Source: Polyangiaceae bacterium
GTDB taxonomy: Bacteria; Myxococcota; Polyangia; Polyangiales; Polyangiaceae
Reading direction: 5' to 3'
NCBI GenBank assembly: GCA_025936205.1
Contig: JAICTU010000003.1
Span: 1-51,212 of the forward strand
DNA length: 51,212 nt
A model generated the notes under the pieces. It had not been told where the DNA came from, made no database searches, and saw only the letters and a program-made list of their open reading frames with translations. Position numbers and translations under genes: made by a program. How positions within the stretch are numbered: the first letter of the stretch is position 1; each line of letters begins with the position of its first letter. Below, piece by piece: positions 25,831 to 34,125 of the stretch.

Positions 25831-25989
25831 CGGAGCACTGATGTTTCACCGTGCACAGCGCTGTTTCATCGCGGCAGGGCGCTCGGACCGGTGAGACACC
25901 GCGCAGCAGCGACCACGTTTCGCGCACACGGCGCCTGCCGTTTCGCGAGTTGCGCAAAACTTCCACGGAAAGCATAGTGAACAAAGTTA

Positions 25990-26760
25990 ATGAGGGACGC
26001 GCGCTACAGCTCGAGCTGCGCCCTGGGGGTGACCTTCACGGCGCTGGCGGCGCTGGCTCTCGCAGCCTGCACCACGGACGGCCTGGAGCGCCTGGGCGCG
26101 GGACGCTCGTCCATTGGCTTGGCTGACGCCGGCCCGGATCGCGATCTCGGCGAACCGCTGCGCACCGAGTCCACGGTGCCACCCGATCACTCGCTGCAAC
26201 CCACCACACTTCCGGTGCTGCTGGTCCCCGAAGATGGGGGGCCGCCGGCAGTCGGCGTGGATGGCGGAGCCGGCGAACCTGGCCCGGAGCTATTTGCAGA
26301 CCCGAGCTTCGAGGCGGGCCACGCGGGCTGGCTGGGCTTCGGCGACTCGCGCATCACGGACGTGCTCGAAGCGCACACGGGCAACCGCGCGATCCTGTCC
26401 ACGAACCGCAGCTCCACCTGGCAGGGCCCGATCTACGACATCTTACCGCTGGTGAAGCCCGCGCAGCCGTACGCGGTCTCGGCCTGGGTGCGCAACGAGG
26501 TCGGCACGCACAACATCATGATCACGCTCAAGGCCAGCTGCGGCAACGACACGACCTACTCGCCGCTGTCCACGCGCGCGGTCGCCACCCAATGGCAGCA
26601 GCTCGACGCGAGCTTCATCGTGCCCGACTGCTCCCCCCTGACGGAGCTGCGCGTCTACATCGAGGGCCCGCCCGCCACCGCCAACGTGCTGCTCGACGAC
26701 GTGAGCCTGCGGGCCATCACGTTGCTTGACGTCGATGGGATCGGCTCTGGCGAGCAATAG
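25990..26760 (+). CDS. Lipoprotein with CBM-like beta-sandwich domain
   Basis: The 256-residue product has a signal peptide with lipobox (FTALAALALAACTTDG, Cys about residue 27), a Pro/Asp/Gly-rich spacer of ~65 residues, and a C-terminal domain of CBM4_9 type: LFADPSFEAGHAGWLGFGDS, then AQPYAVSAWVRNEVG and ANVLLDDVSL. Such domains bind polysaccharides; no catalytic domain is attached. It is likely a surface or outer-membrane carbohydrate-binding lipoprotein. The stop TAG runs directly into the GGGGTCAGG repeat. The 159 bases upstream contain no gene. Confidence 0.75.
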   Translation: MRDARYSSSCALGVTFTALAALALAACTTDGLERLGAGRSSIGLADAGPDRDLGEPLRTESTVPPDHSLQPTTLPVLLVPEDGGPPAVGVDGGAGEPGPELFADPSFEAGHAGWLGFGDSRITDVLEAHTGNRAILSTNRSSTWQGPIYDILPLVKPAQPYAVSAWVRNEVGTHNIMITLKASCGNDTTYSPLSTRAVATQWQQLDASFIVPDCSPLTELRVYIEGPPATANVLLDDVSLRAITLLDVDGIGSGEQ

Positions 26761-26894
26761 GGGTCAGGGGTTTCGGAGCTCGGCTCTGCGCACGTCGCCG
26801 CGCTTCAGGATGTGCCCGCTGCGCGTGCCGTCGTTGGTCACATTCTAGAGTCGCTCGATGGCGGGCGGATCCGAGCTCCGAAGTCCCTGACCCC
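26760..26894. repeat. GGGGTCAGGG inverted-repeat element (~135 bp)
   Basis: The arms at 26760-26783 and 26871-26894 are reverse complements at 22 of 24 positions (GGGGTCAGGG.TTCGGAGCTCGG and its complement). The element begins immediately at the last base of the lipoprotein stop codon. The middle contains an 18-codon minus-strand reading (VTNDGTRSGHILKRGDVRRA...). The GGGGTCAGGG end sequence is of the kind seen in palindromic intergenic repeats moved by REP-type transposases; no transposase is in the window. Confidence 0.6.
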
Positions 26895-27166
26895 TAACAG
26901 CGTGATGCAAAAGTAGGTTTGGGCTGCCCACCCCTCCGTCCGTGCTCGCGCCTTCGGCTGTATCCATGCGGTCGGCAGGTGTGAATGCAGGGCGCCGCCC
27001 CGGGCGGGGGGCTTTCGCGACCTCAAGTCGAGGTTTCCATGGAAACCTCAACTTCGACTCGATGCACCCCCCCCGGTATGCCTGGGGCCGGCTCTACGCC
27101 TGCAATTCGCGTGGAGCTCTGAGACCCAATCCGAGGCCCTCACCGCGTTTTGCATCACCCTGCTAA
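26895..27166. mobile_element. MITE-like element with terminal inverted repeats (272 bp)
   Basis: The left end (26895-26912, TAACAGCGTGATGCAAAA) and the right end (27148-27165, complement TAGCAGGGTGATGCAAAA) match at 16 of 18 positions in inverted orientation. Immediately outside, the sequence TCCCTGACCCC occurs in direct orientation on both sides (26884-26894 and 27167-27177), looking like a 10-11 bp target duplication. There is no transposase gene, so it is a non-autonomous element or an internally deleted insertion sequence; a duplication of this size suits IS4-type transposases. It apparently inserted into the adjacent GGGGTCAGGG repeat. Confidence 0.6.
27030..27049. repeat. Perfect 20-bp palindrome inside the MITE-like element
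   Basis: GAGGTTTCC/ATGGAAACCTC reads identically on both strands, and the flanking bases (AAGTC ... AACTTCGA) extend the symmetry imperfectly. It could form a strong cruciform or hairpin, or be a dimeric protein-binding site. It lies near the middle of the element. Confidence 0.7.
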
Positions 27167-27181
27167 TCCCTGACCCCGTCT

Positions 27182-28717
27182 TCAACGCAAACAGTCGCGA
27201 TGGAACCGCTTGATGCCGTGCTCGTCGATGCTGTAGGGCGGGTCGCAGGAGTTCTGGACGACGACGGGGGTCGGCATCGTTACCTTCACGCTCGGGCGTG
27301 AGCTGCGGACGCGCGCGCGTCTGCCAGATTTCTTGCCGGCGGTGGGGGGCGCGTTCGCTGGGTCGGTTGCGACTTCGGTCGTCAGATCGACGGCGGTCAG
27401 CGCCGCCCGCGCTTCCGGTGGTGGGGCAGCCAGCGCGACGGCTGCAGGCAGGGCTGGCGTGAGCGCCGGCGTGGCAGCGGGTAGCTCGCTGCGGACGGGT
27501 GCCAGCGAGTAGCGCGCGAGGGCGATGCCGATGAACAAGCAGCCGAGCACCAGGCTCGCCCAGAGCGTGAGGCGGCGGCGGCGCGCGAGGCCGGGCACCT
27601 GCAGCAACTGGGGCGCGGCGGGCAGCTTCAGCTGCGTGCGGGTAGGCTCGGGCCCGGCGGCTTCGGCGTCGAAATGCCCGTCTCGCACCTGCGCCAGCGC
27701 GGCTCGCAGGGCTTCTGCGCGCGTGCGCTTCAGATCCGCGCAGGAGGCCTGGACCATTTCGCCCAGCAAGACCGCCGGCATCACGCCGCCTCGCGCGGCC
27801 AGGTAGCGTTCGAGATCGCGCAGAAAGGAGTCTGCATCGGGGTAGCGTTGATCGCGATCGGGCGCCAGGGCACGAGAGCAGATGCGGTCGAGCTCCGGAT
27901 CGACGTCGGGCACCACGTCGGTGAGGCGCGGGATGTCGTGCTCCAGCAGGCGACGTACGATGCCGGCGTGGTTCAGCTCGCCCCACAGCCGGCGGCCGGC
28001 GATCGCTTCCCAGAGCATCACGCCGACGGCGAAGATGTCGACGCGCCCGTCGATCACCTCCGCGCAGACTTGTTCGGGCGGCATGTAGCCGAGTTTGCCG
28101 CGCAGCATGCCGGAGAGCGATTGCTCGCCCCCCTCCATCAGCTTGGCGGTGCCGAAGTCGACCAGCTTGACCTGCCCGTCGTAGGTCAGCATGACGTTCT
28201 GCGGGCTGATGTCGCGGTGCACGATGCCGAGCGGCTTGCCGTCAAAGTCGCTGAGCCCGTGCGCGTAGCGCACGCCTTCGAGCACCTTGCACAGCACGCT
28301 CAGGGCCAGTTGCAGCGTCTGCCCCACCGGCGTGCCCTGGCGCGCCACGCGCGAGAGCGAGAGGCCGTCCAGGTATTCCATCACGATCACGGGCACGCCG
28401 TTGTCCTGATAGACCTCGTACACCTGGACGATGTTCGGGTGGTTCATGCGCGCGGCCAGGCGCGCCTCGTTCAACGAGGCGCGCAGCGCATCGGCGTGGC
28501 CGCACAGCTCCTCCTTGGTGGTCTTGAGCACGACCAGCTTGGTGAAGCCACCGATGCCCCGCGCCAGCGCGGCGCTCACCACCGCGGAGCCCCCCCGGCC
28601 GAGCTCCATCAGCGGGTGATACTTGCGCGCGGGCTGCACCAGGGCCGGCAAAGGCAGCGGCTCCGCCTGCAAGCCGAGCAGCGTGCCCTGCGTGTCGTTG
28701 CCATCGGGGGGTGCCAT
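27182..28717 (-). CDS. Transmembrane Ser/Thr protein kinase
   Basis: From the ATG at 28717 (an earlier ATG at 28732 is possible) the product has 511 residues. Kinase motifs are canonical: P-loop ELGRGGSAVVSAALA, catalytic Lys in KLVVLKTTKEE, HRDISPQNVML, DFGTAKLMEGG, and GYMPPEQV. A soluble linker, one membrane helix (LWASLVLGCLFIGIALARYS) and an Ala/Pro-rich periplasmic tail ending in a short Cys-containing region follow. HRD-S-PQN is the common myxobacterial variant of HRDLKPEN. It is divergent from the exported protein at 28829 (111 bp), a pairing often seen in myxobacteria. The open frame further upstream to 29944 is antisense to that gene. Confidence 0.92.
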   Translation of the reverse strand: MAPPDGNDTQGTLLGLQAEPLPLPALVQPARKYHPLMELGRGGSAVVSAALARGIGGFTKLVVLKTTKEELCGHADALRASLNEARLAARMNHPNIVQVYEVYQDNGVPVIVMEYLDGLSLSRVARQGTPVGQTLQLALSVLCKVLEGVRYAHGLSDFDGKPLGIVHRDISPQNVMLTYDGQVKLVDFGTAKLMEGGEQSLSGMLRGKLGYMPPEQVCAEVIDGRVDIFAVGVMLWEAIAGRRLWGELNHAGIVRRLLEHDIPRLTDVVPDVDPELDRICSRALAPDRDQRYPDADSFLRDLERYLAARGGVMPAVLLGEMVQASCADLKRTRAEALRAALAQVRDGHFDAEAAGPEPTRTQLKLPAAPQLLQVPGLARRRRLTLWASLVLGCLFIGIALARYSLAPVRSELPAATPALTPALPAAVALAAPPPEARAALTAVDLTTEVATDPANAPPTAGKKSGRRARVRSSRPSVKVTMPTPVVVQNSCDPPYSIDEHGIKRFHRDCLR

Positions 28718-28828
28718 TTGGCCGCCTTTCATCACCTTGGCATGCCGGGCCCTCGCCGCAATGTAAGCAGCGGGCGCTGCTCGCCCCCAGCCCTCAATGG
28801 ACCCTGCGCCGCGTCGTTCTGGGGAACC

Positions 28829-29695
28829 ATGCTGAGACCGATGGCGCTGCGACTGGCGTGCGGTCTCACGCTCGCAGCGAGCTCGGTCGCAGCCGCGCCG
28901 CTCGCCGCGAAGCCCCCGCAGAAGCGCGCCGAAGCGGCACAGCCCGCGCCGCGCAGCGAGGAAGAGAACGCCTGCTTCGATCGCCACGAGCTGGGGCAAG
29001 AGCTGCGGCAAGCCGGCAAGCTGGTGCAGAGCCGCGCGGCGTTCCTGCAGTGCGCCAGCAACTGCCCCGCGGCGGTGCAGCGAGATTGTGATCGCTGGGC
29101 GGGCGAGGTCTCGGCCGAATTGCCCCAGCTGACGATTCGCGTGCAGTTTGCGGGCAAGGCGCGCAACGACGCGAGCGTCGAGATCGATGACGAGCCGAGG
29201 GCCGACGCTCTCGCTTCCGCCGTGGCGCTGGATCCCGGTCTGCATCGCTATCGCGTGCGTCTCGCCGGAGCACGAGCTGTGGAGGGTGCGCTGACGCTGC
29301 GCGCGGGTGATCCGATCCGCCAGCTCGCTCTGCAGCTCGAGCCGCTCGAGCTGCCCGCGCGGCGCGTGCCGACGCTGAGCTGGGTGCTGGGGGGTGTCGG
29401 CGTCGCGGGCACTGCAGGTTTCCTCGTCTTCGGTCTGTCGAGTCGCTCGCTGGAACACGATCTGGAACGCACCTGCGCCCCCTTGTGTACCAACGAGCAG
29501 ATCGACGGCGTGCGGCAGCGTTCGCTGATGGCCAACGTTTCTCTGGGCGTCGGCCTGGCTTCGCTGGCCAGCGCCGCGGCGCTGTACCTGCTGAGCGAGC
29601 CCGAACAGGCCACGACGGAGCAGCCGGTGCTGGAGCTCGGCGTGCTGCCGTTGGCGGGCGGCGCCCTCGGGAACGTGCAACTGCGGGCTTTTTGA
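28829..29695 (+). CDS. Exported protein with C-terminal membrane segments, kinase-linked
   Basis: The ATG at 28829 (or 28841) gives 288 residues: signal peptide (MALRLACGLTLAASSVAAAP), a region with paired cysteines and a TPR-like helix pair (ACFDRHELGQELRQAGKLVQ, then SRAAFLQCASNCPAAVQRDC), a PEGA-like beta region (ASVEIDDEPRADALASAVAL), and two membrane helices near the end (VLGGVGVAGTAGFLVFGLSS and SLGVGLASLASAAALYLLS). This architecture recurs beside myxobacterial Ser/Thr kinases. It is divergent from the kinase at 27182-28717 and may sense envelope state for it. No enzymatic motif. Confidence 0.7.
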   Translation: MLRPMALRLACGLTLAASSVAAAPLAAKPPQKRAEAAQPAPRSEEENACFDRHELGQELRQAGKLVQSRAAFLQCASNCPAAVQRDCDRWAGEVSAELPQLTIRVQFAGKARNDASVEIDDEPRADALASAVALDPGLHRYRVRLAGARAVEGALTLRAGDPIRQLALQLEPLELPARRVPTLSWVLGGVGVAGTAGFLVFGLSSRSLEHDLERTCAPLCTNEQIDGVRQRSLMANVSLGVGLASLASAAALYLLSEPEQATTEQPVLELGVLPLAGGALGNVQLRAF

Positions 29696-29714
29696 GCGGC
29701 CCCGAGCGAACGTA

Positions 29715-31412
29715 TTGCTGAGGGGCGCGGAACCGACGGCGCGCCACAGCCCCCGGATCCGCTTGGCCAACACCCTAGAAATACTGTTTGGATGGCTCCG
29801 CGCCGCCACCTGGCTGCGCCTGCGTGCACGCTGGCTCTTGCTGGGTGTGTGTGTCGCACTCAGCCTGGGCGCTGCCGAGCCTGGTGCTGCCACCGGCCCG
29901 GGTGGCGCGAGCGCCGCTGCGAGCGCGGTGAGGCTCGGCGACAATGTCGTATTCAGCCTGTCCAGCGCCTACCATGGCAAGGCTGCGAGCGAGCGCGCCA
30001 AGCGCGCCAGCGAGGCGCTGGATCGGCTCGCGCGCGAGAGTGAGCTGCCGGAGGTGCGCGTCGAGCTGTCTGCCGACGGCGCGCTGCTCGCGGCCGGCTC
30101 GAGCACGATCATCGAGCTCGGCAGCGAAGACGCACGCGCCTCTGGCGAGCCCAACCTGGAGGCGTACGCGGCCAAGACCGCGGGCTCGGTCAAGAGCGCG
30201 CTCGCCTCCGAGCACAAGCGCAGCGAGATCGCCGAGACGGTGTTCTCGGTCTCGCTGCTGGTCTTCTTCGCGCTGATCGCCTTCTATCTGATCAAGCGCG
30301 TCGCGACGATCGCCGACCGGCTGCGGGTCTGGCTCGAAGAGCACGGCGATCGCGTGCTGGCGATCAGCGTCAAGAACATCGAGCTGGTGCGCCCGGCGGT
30401 GCTCAAGAGCTCGGCGCTGATCCTGCTCAGCCTGCTGAAGCTGGTCGGGCAGTTCGGCATCTTCTACGCCTGGCTGGTCATCGTCCTGTCCCTGTTCGAG
30501 ACCACGCGCGGCTACACCGAGCGGCTCACGGGCTTCGTGCTCGCCCCGCTGTCGCAGCTGATGGGCCGCAGCATCACCGCCCTGCCGCTGCTGGTGGTGG
30601 CCGGCGTGGCGGCGCTCGCGGTGTTCGTGCTGGTGCGCTTCGCCGGCTTGTTCCTGGCCAGCGTGGCGCGGCGCGAGACGGTGCTCTCCTGGCTGCCCGC
30701 GGATCTGGCGGAGCCGGCCAGCGTGGTCGTGCGCGCCGCGATCGTCGTGGCGGCGCTGGTGTTCGGCGCGCCCATCGTCACCGGCAGCGCCGATGGCTCA
30801 CTCGGCCGCAGCGGCGCCATTCTGCTGGTCGCGCTGGGGCTCGCGGCGACGCCGCTGTTCGCTTCGGCTCTGCTCGGTGCCGTGACGTTGTTCGGTCGCC
30901 GGCTCTGGCTGGGCGATTACATCCAGGTGCGCGGCAAGCTGGGCCGCATCACCACCATCAATCTGCTGGAGCTACGCCTGGAGACGGTCGACCGCACCGA
31001 GTACCGCATCCCCCACCTGGTGCTGCTGGGCAGTGCGCTCGAGCGGCTGGGCAGCGCGCCGCGTTTCTCGGTGGAGCTGCTGGTCACGATCGATGCCGGG
31101 CCGCTGCGCGTGCTGGATGTGTTGCGGCGCGCGGGCGATCTCGCCGGTAAGGATGCCGCCGCCGAGCTGGTCGCCGTGGAGGCGGGCGGCACGCGCTACC
31201 GCGTGAGCGCCACCTGCAGCTCGCCGAGCGGGCGCTCCGAGCTGCTCGTCGCGTGCCTGGAAGCGTTGACCGACGCGGGCCTGCGCGCCGCGCGCGGCCC
31301 TGACTCGAACATCGCCGCGAGCATTGACCCGAATCGGGCGGAGAATGATGCGCTCCCCGCCAACAGCGACGAGGTCCGCGCCGCGCGCACCGGGAGTGTG
31401 CGGCCGCTATGA
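29715..31412 (+). CDS. MscS-type mechanosensitive ion channel
   Basis: The open frame starts at a TTG (29715); a later in-frame TTG at 29763 is possible. The up to 565-residue protein has an exported N-terminal domain (signal-like WLLLGVCVALSLGAAEPGAA), then several membrane helices, then the MscS core: pore-lining helix GAILLVALGLAATPLFASAL, and the beta domain LWLGDYIQVRGKLGRITTIN with the conserved RTEYRIPHLVLLGS. The C-terminal alpha/beta domain lies in the cytoplasm. MscS channels release solutes on hypoosmotic shock. Its stop overlaps the first antiporter start (ATGA at 31409-31412), forming a three-gene transport operon. Confidence 0.85.
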   Translation: MLRGAEPTARHSPRIRLANTLEILFGWLRAATWLRLRARWLLLGVCVALSLGAAEPGAATGPGGASAAASAVRLGDNVVFSLSSAYHGKAASERAKRASEALDRLARESELPEVRVELSADGALLAAGSSTIIELGSEDARASGEPNLEAYAAKTAGSVKSALASEHKRSEIAETVFSVSLLVFFALIAFYLIKRVATIADRLRVWLEEHGDRVLAISVKNIELVRPAVLKSSALILLSLLKLVGQFGIFYAWLVIVLSLFETTRGYTERLTGFVLAPLSQLMGRSITALPLLVVAGVAALAVFVLVRFAGLFLASVARRETVLSWLPADLAEPASVVVRAAIVVAALVFGAPIVTGSADGSLGRSGAILLVALGLAATPLFASALLGAVTLFGRRLWLGDYIQVRGKLGRITTINLLELRLETVDRTEYRIPHLVLLGSALERLGSAPRFSVELLVTIDAGPLRVLDVLRRAGDLAGKDAAAELVAVEAGGTRYRVSATCSSPSGRSELLVACLEALTDAGLRAARGPDSNIAASIDPNRAENDALPANSDEVRAARTGSVRPL

Positions 31413-32647
31413 GCGCGATCGCTCTGCTGCTCGGCCTGCTGGTGCTGTCCTACCTGGGCGGCATCGTGCGCGGCGGACGCGCCATCCAGGGCTTCGGCTT
31501 GCCTTCGGGCGCCGAGTACCTGTGCCTCGGCTTCGTGTGCGGCGGGCACGTGCTGGGCCTGATCTCGGAGTCGTTGATCGACACCTTTCGTCCGGTGCTG
31601 CTGGTCGGTGCTGCCTGGATCGCGCTGGTGGCAGGCCTCGGCTACACGCGCATCGGCGATCGACCGATCCGGCTGAGCAGCGCGCTGATCGGCGTCTTCT
31701 CGGCGCTGCTCGTGGCGGGCGCGGTGGGCGCGGCGGTGTGGTTCGCGATCGGACGCCTGCGACCCGATCTCGCTGCGGACCGCAGCCTGCTCGCGGGTGG
31801 CATCGCCATCGTCTCCTGCGCCAGCACGCGCCATGCGGTGCGCTGGGTGGTGCAACGCTACGCGGCCAAGGGCCCGCTCTCCGATGCGCTCGCCGACTAC
31901 GCGCGCGCCAGCGCGCTGGTGCCGATCCTCGGCCTGTCGCTCTTGCTCGCGCAGAGCTCCGTGCCTGGCCTGGTCGTGTTCGGCTTCCTGGGGCGCGCGG
32001 CACTGACCTGGGGCATCGGGCTCATTCTGGGGCTGGTCGCGGTGCTCTTGATCGGGCGCGGCCTCACGCGCGACGAGATCTGGGGTGTGGTCGTGGGCAC
32101 GCTGCTGCTCGCGACGGGCGTCGCCGCCGAGCTGGGCCTCTCGGGCCTCAGCGCGGCGTTCTCACTCGGCCTCACGCTGGGCTGCTTGTCCTCGCGCCGT
32201 TCGGAGCTCGTCCGCATGTTACGCCCGACGGAGTCGGCGGTGCTCTTGCCCCTGGCCGTGCTGGCGGGCGCGCTGGTCAACCTGCGCGAGGCGCCGGCGC
32301 TCTGGCTGCTGATCCCGCTCGGACTCGGCGCGCGCTTCCTGGTGGAGCTAGTGCGCGGCGCGCTGCTCGCGCTGTGCTCGAAGCCGGCGCGCCCGGCGGG
32401 TCCGCTGGTGGGGCTGGGCATGATGGCCATGGGTGAGATGACGCTGGCGTGCGCGGTCGCCATCGCGCTCTCGTTCCACAGCCCGGCAGCCAAGAGCGTC
32501 CTCGGGCTGGCGGTGGTCGCGGTGCTGGCAGGCGAGCTGCTCGGCCCCCTCACCTTGCGCCGCGCGCTGAGCCGCGCCGGCGAGCTGGACGCGGGAGTGC
32601 CCGAGCCGGCGCGCTTGTCGCTGGATCCGGAAGGGACGGAAGCGTGA
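31409..32647 (+). CDS. CPA-type monovalent cation:proton antiporter (first)
   Basis: The 412-residue protein is a chain of ~12 membrane helices with the Na+/H+ exchanger pattern: FGLPSGAEYLCLGFVCGGHV near the N-terminus (usual LGLP..vgyll.G...GP), SCASTRHAVRWVV, and LGMMAMGEMTLACAVAIALS near the end. The charged residues of the transport core (usual ND or DD in helix 5) are not obvious, so specificity is open. It lacks a cytoplasmic TrkA-N domain. Coupled to MscS upstream and to a paralogous antiporter downstream by 4-base overlaps, it may form a heterodimer with the latter. Confidence 0.75.
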   Translation: MSAIALLLGLLVLSYLGGIVRGGRAIQGFGLPSGAEYLCLGFVCGGHVLGLISESLIDTFRPVLLVGAAWIALVAGLGYTRIGDRPIRLSSALIGVFSALLVAGAVGAAVWFAIGRLRPDLAADRSLLAGGIAIVSCASTRHAVRWVVQRYAAKGPLSDALADYARASALVPILGLSLLLAQSSVPGLVVFGFLGRAALTWGIGLILGLVAVLLIGRGLTRDEIWGVVVGTLLLATGVAAELGLSGLSAAFSLGLTLGCLSSRRSELVRMLRPTESAVLLPLAVLAGALVNLREAPALWLLIPLGLGARFLVELVRGALLALCSKPARPAGPLVGLGMMAMGEMTLACAVAIALSFHSPAAKSVLGLAVVAVLAGELLGPLTLRRALSRAGELDAGVPEPARLSLDPEGTEA

Positions 32648-33993
32648 GCGGCGCCGCGGTTCAACACAAGGGCGGCCTTGCCACACGCCTCTCGCAGGCG
32701 CTGGCGCTCGCCGTGGTGTTCGCGATGGTGCTCGGCGCCTCGCTCACGGCGCCGCAGGGCGACCGCGCGCTGCCCACGGTGACCGCCATCGGCTTCTTGC
32801 TGCTCGGGGGCACGCTGCTCAGCGAGCTGCTCGGCACGATCGGCCTGCCTCACCTCTCGGGCTACCTGCTCGCCGGCATCGTCGGTGGTCCGCACGTGCT
32901 GCACCTCGTCGACCATGCCACGGTGGAACGCCTCTCTCCGGTCAACACGCTGGCGCTGGCGCTGATCGCGCTGGGCGGCGGCGCGGAGTTGCGCGTCAGC
33001 ACGGTGCGCGAGGTAGGGCGCAGCGTGAGCTGGGCGCTCTTGCTACAGAGCGCGGTAGGCCTCGTGGTGATCAGCGCCGCCTTCCTGCTGCTCACACGCT
33101 TCATTCCTTTCACACACGGTCTGGCGACGCCGGCGCTGATCTCCGTCGCGCTGCTCTGGGGCACGCTCGCCGTCAGCCGCAGCCCCTCCGCATGCCTGGG
33201 CGTACTCTCGCAGACGCGCGCCAAGGGCCCCCTCGCCTCGACTTCCCTGGCGCACATCATGGCCTCAGACGTGCTGGTGGTCGTGCTGATGGCGTGCGTG
33301 ATCGTGGCGATACGCCCGCTGATGAGCGAGAGCGGCGGCGTGTCGATGAGCGATCTGCGCGAGCTGGGTCACGAGATCGTCGGCAGCGTGGCGGTCGGCA
33401 CCACCCTCGGTCTGGTGCTCGCGGCGTATCAGCGCCTGATCGGCGGCAACCTGGTGTTGGTCCTGTTCGCGCTCGGCTTCGGCTTCACCGAGTTCATGAC
33501 CTACATTCACATCGATCCGCTGCTGTCCTTTATGACCGCCGGCTTCGTGGTGCAGAACCTGACCTTTCAGGGCGAAAAGCTGCTACACGCCGTCGATTCC
33601 ACGAGCAGCCTGGTGTTCACCGTGTTCTTTGCCACGGCGGGCGCGCACCTCGATATTCCGCTCCTGCAGCGCCTCTGGCCCATCGCGCTCGCGCTGTGCA
33701 GCGTACGCGCGCTCACCGTGGTGACGACCGCGCGCTGGTCGAGCCGTGCGGCGAACGATCCCCCGGTGATCCGCCGCTGGGGCTGGGCGCCATTGATCTC
33801 GCAAGCGGGCCTCACGCTCGGACTCAGCGTGGTGATCGCGCGCACCTTTCCGGAGTTCGGAGAGGGCTTTCGCTCACTCGCGATCGCCAGCGTTGCGCTG
33901 AACGAAATGGTCGGACCGGTACTGTTCAAGCTCGCGCTCGATCGCACCGGAGAGACACAGGCCGCCGCGCGCGCCTCTCACGCTCCGGGGTGA
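32644..33993 (+). CDS. CPA2-type cation:proton antiporter (second)
   Basis: The start is a GTG at 32644 overlapping the preceding stop (GTGA); it yields 449 residues. The first helices read TAIGFLLLGGTLLSELLGTI, then GLPHLSGYLLAGIVGGPHVL, the Kef/NhaS-type signature. Later come SRSPSACLGVLSQTRAKGPL followed by SDVLVVVLMACVIVAI (an acidic residue in the core helix) and AGFVVQNLTFQGEKLLHAVD with FFATAGAHLDI. This copy is much closer to canonical CPA2 than the first, suggesting it carries transport while the first is a partner. The operon MscS-antiporter-antiporter points to osmotic or pH homeostasis. A Ser/Thr kinase with cNMP domain follows on the same strand. Confidence 0.85.
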   Translation: MSGAAVQHKGGLATRLSQALALAVVFAMVLGASLTAPQGDRALPTVTAIGFLLLGGTLLSELLGTIGLPHLSGYLLAGIVGGPHVLHLVDHATVERLSPVNTLALALIALGGGAELRVSTVREVGRSVSWALLLQSAVGLVVISAAFLLLTRFIPFTHGLATPALISVALLWGTLAVSRSPSACLGVLSQTRAKGPLASTSLAHIMASDVLVVVLMACVIVAIRPLMSESGGVSMSDLRELGHEIVGSVAVGTTLGLVLAAYQRLIGGNLVLVLFALGFGFTEFMTYIHIDPLLSFMTAGFVVQNLTFQGEKLLHAVDSTSSLVFTVFFATAGAHLDIPLLQRLWPIALALCSVRALTVVTTARWSSRAANDPPVIRRWGWAPLISQAGLTLGLSVVIARTFPEFGEGFRSLAIASVALNEMVGPVLFKLALDRTGETQAAARASHAPG

Positions 33994-34125
33994 TACGAGG
34001 CCACCCGCGGGGTGATGGGCGGCCGCAAAGCCGATGCGCGACACTCTTTTTGCTGCAATCGTCCGAGAACAAGCGGATACGATGCCCGGTCCGAGCGTCG
34101 CGGCGCTCGCAGAGATGAGCAGCCA

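Noticed and set aside
27674..28828. Plus-strand extension upstream of the exported kinase-linked protein
   Set aside because: Antisense to the Ser/Thr kinase domain; a signal peptide begins at 28829.
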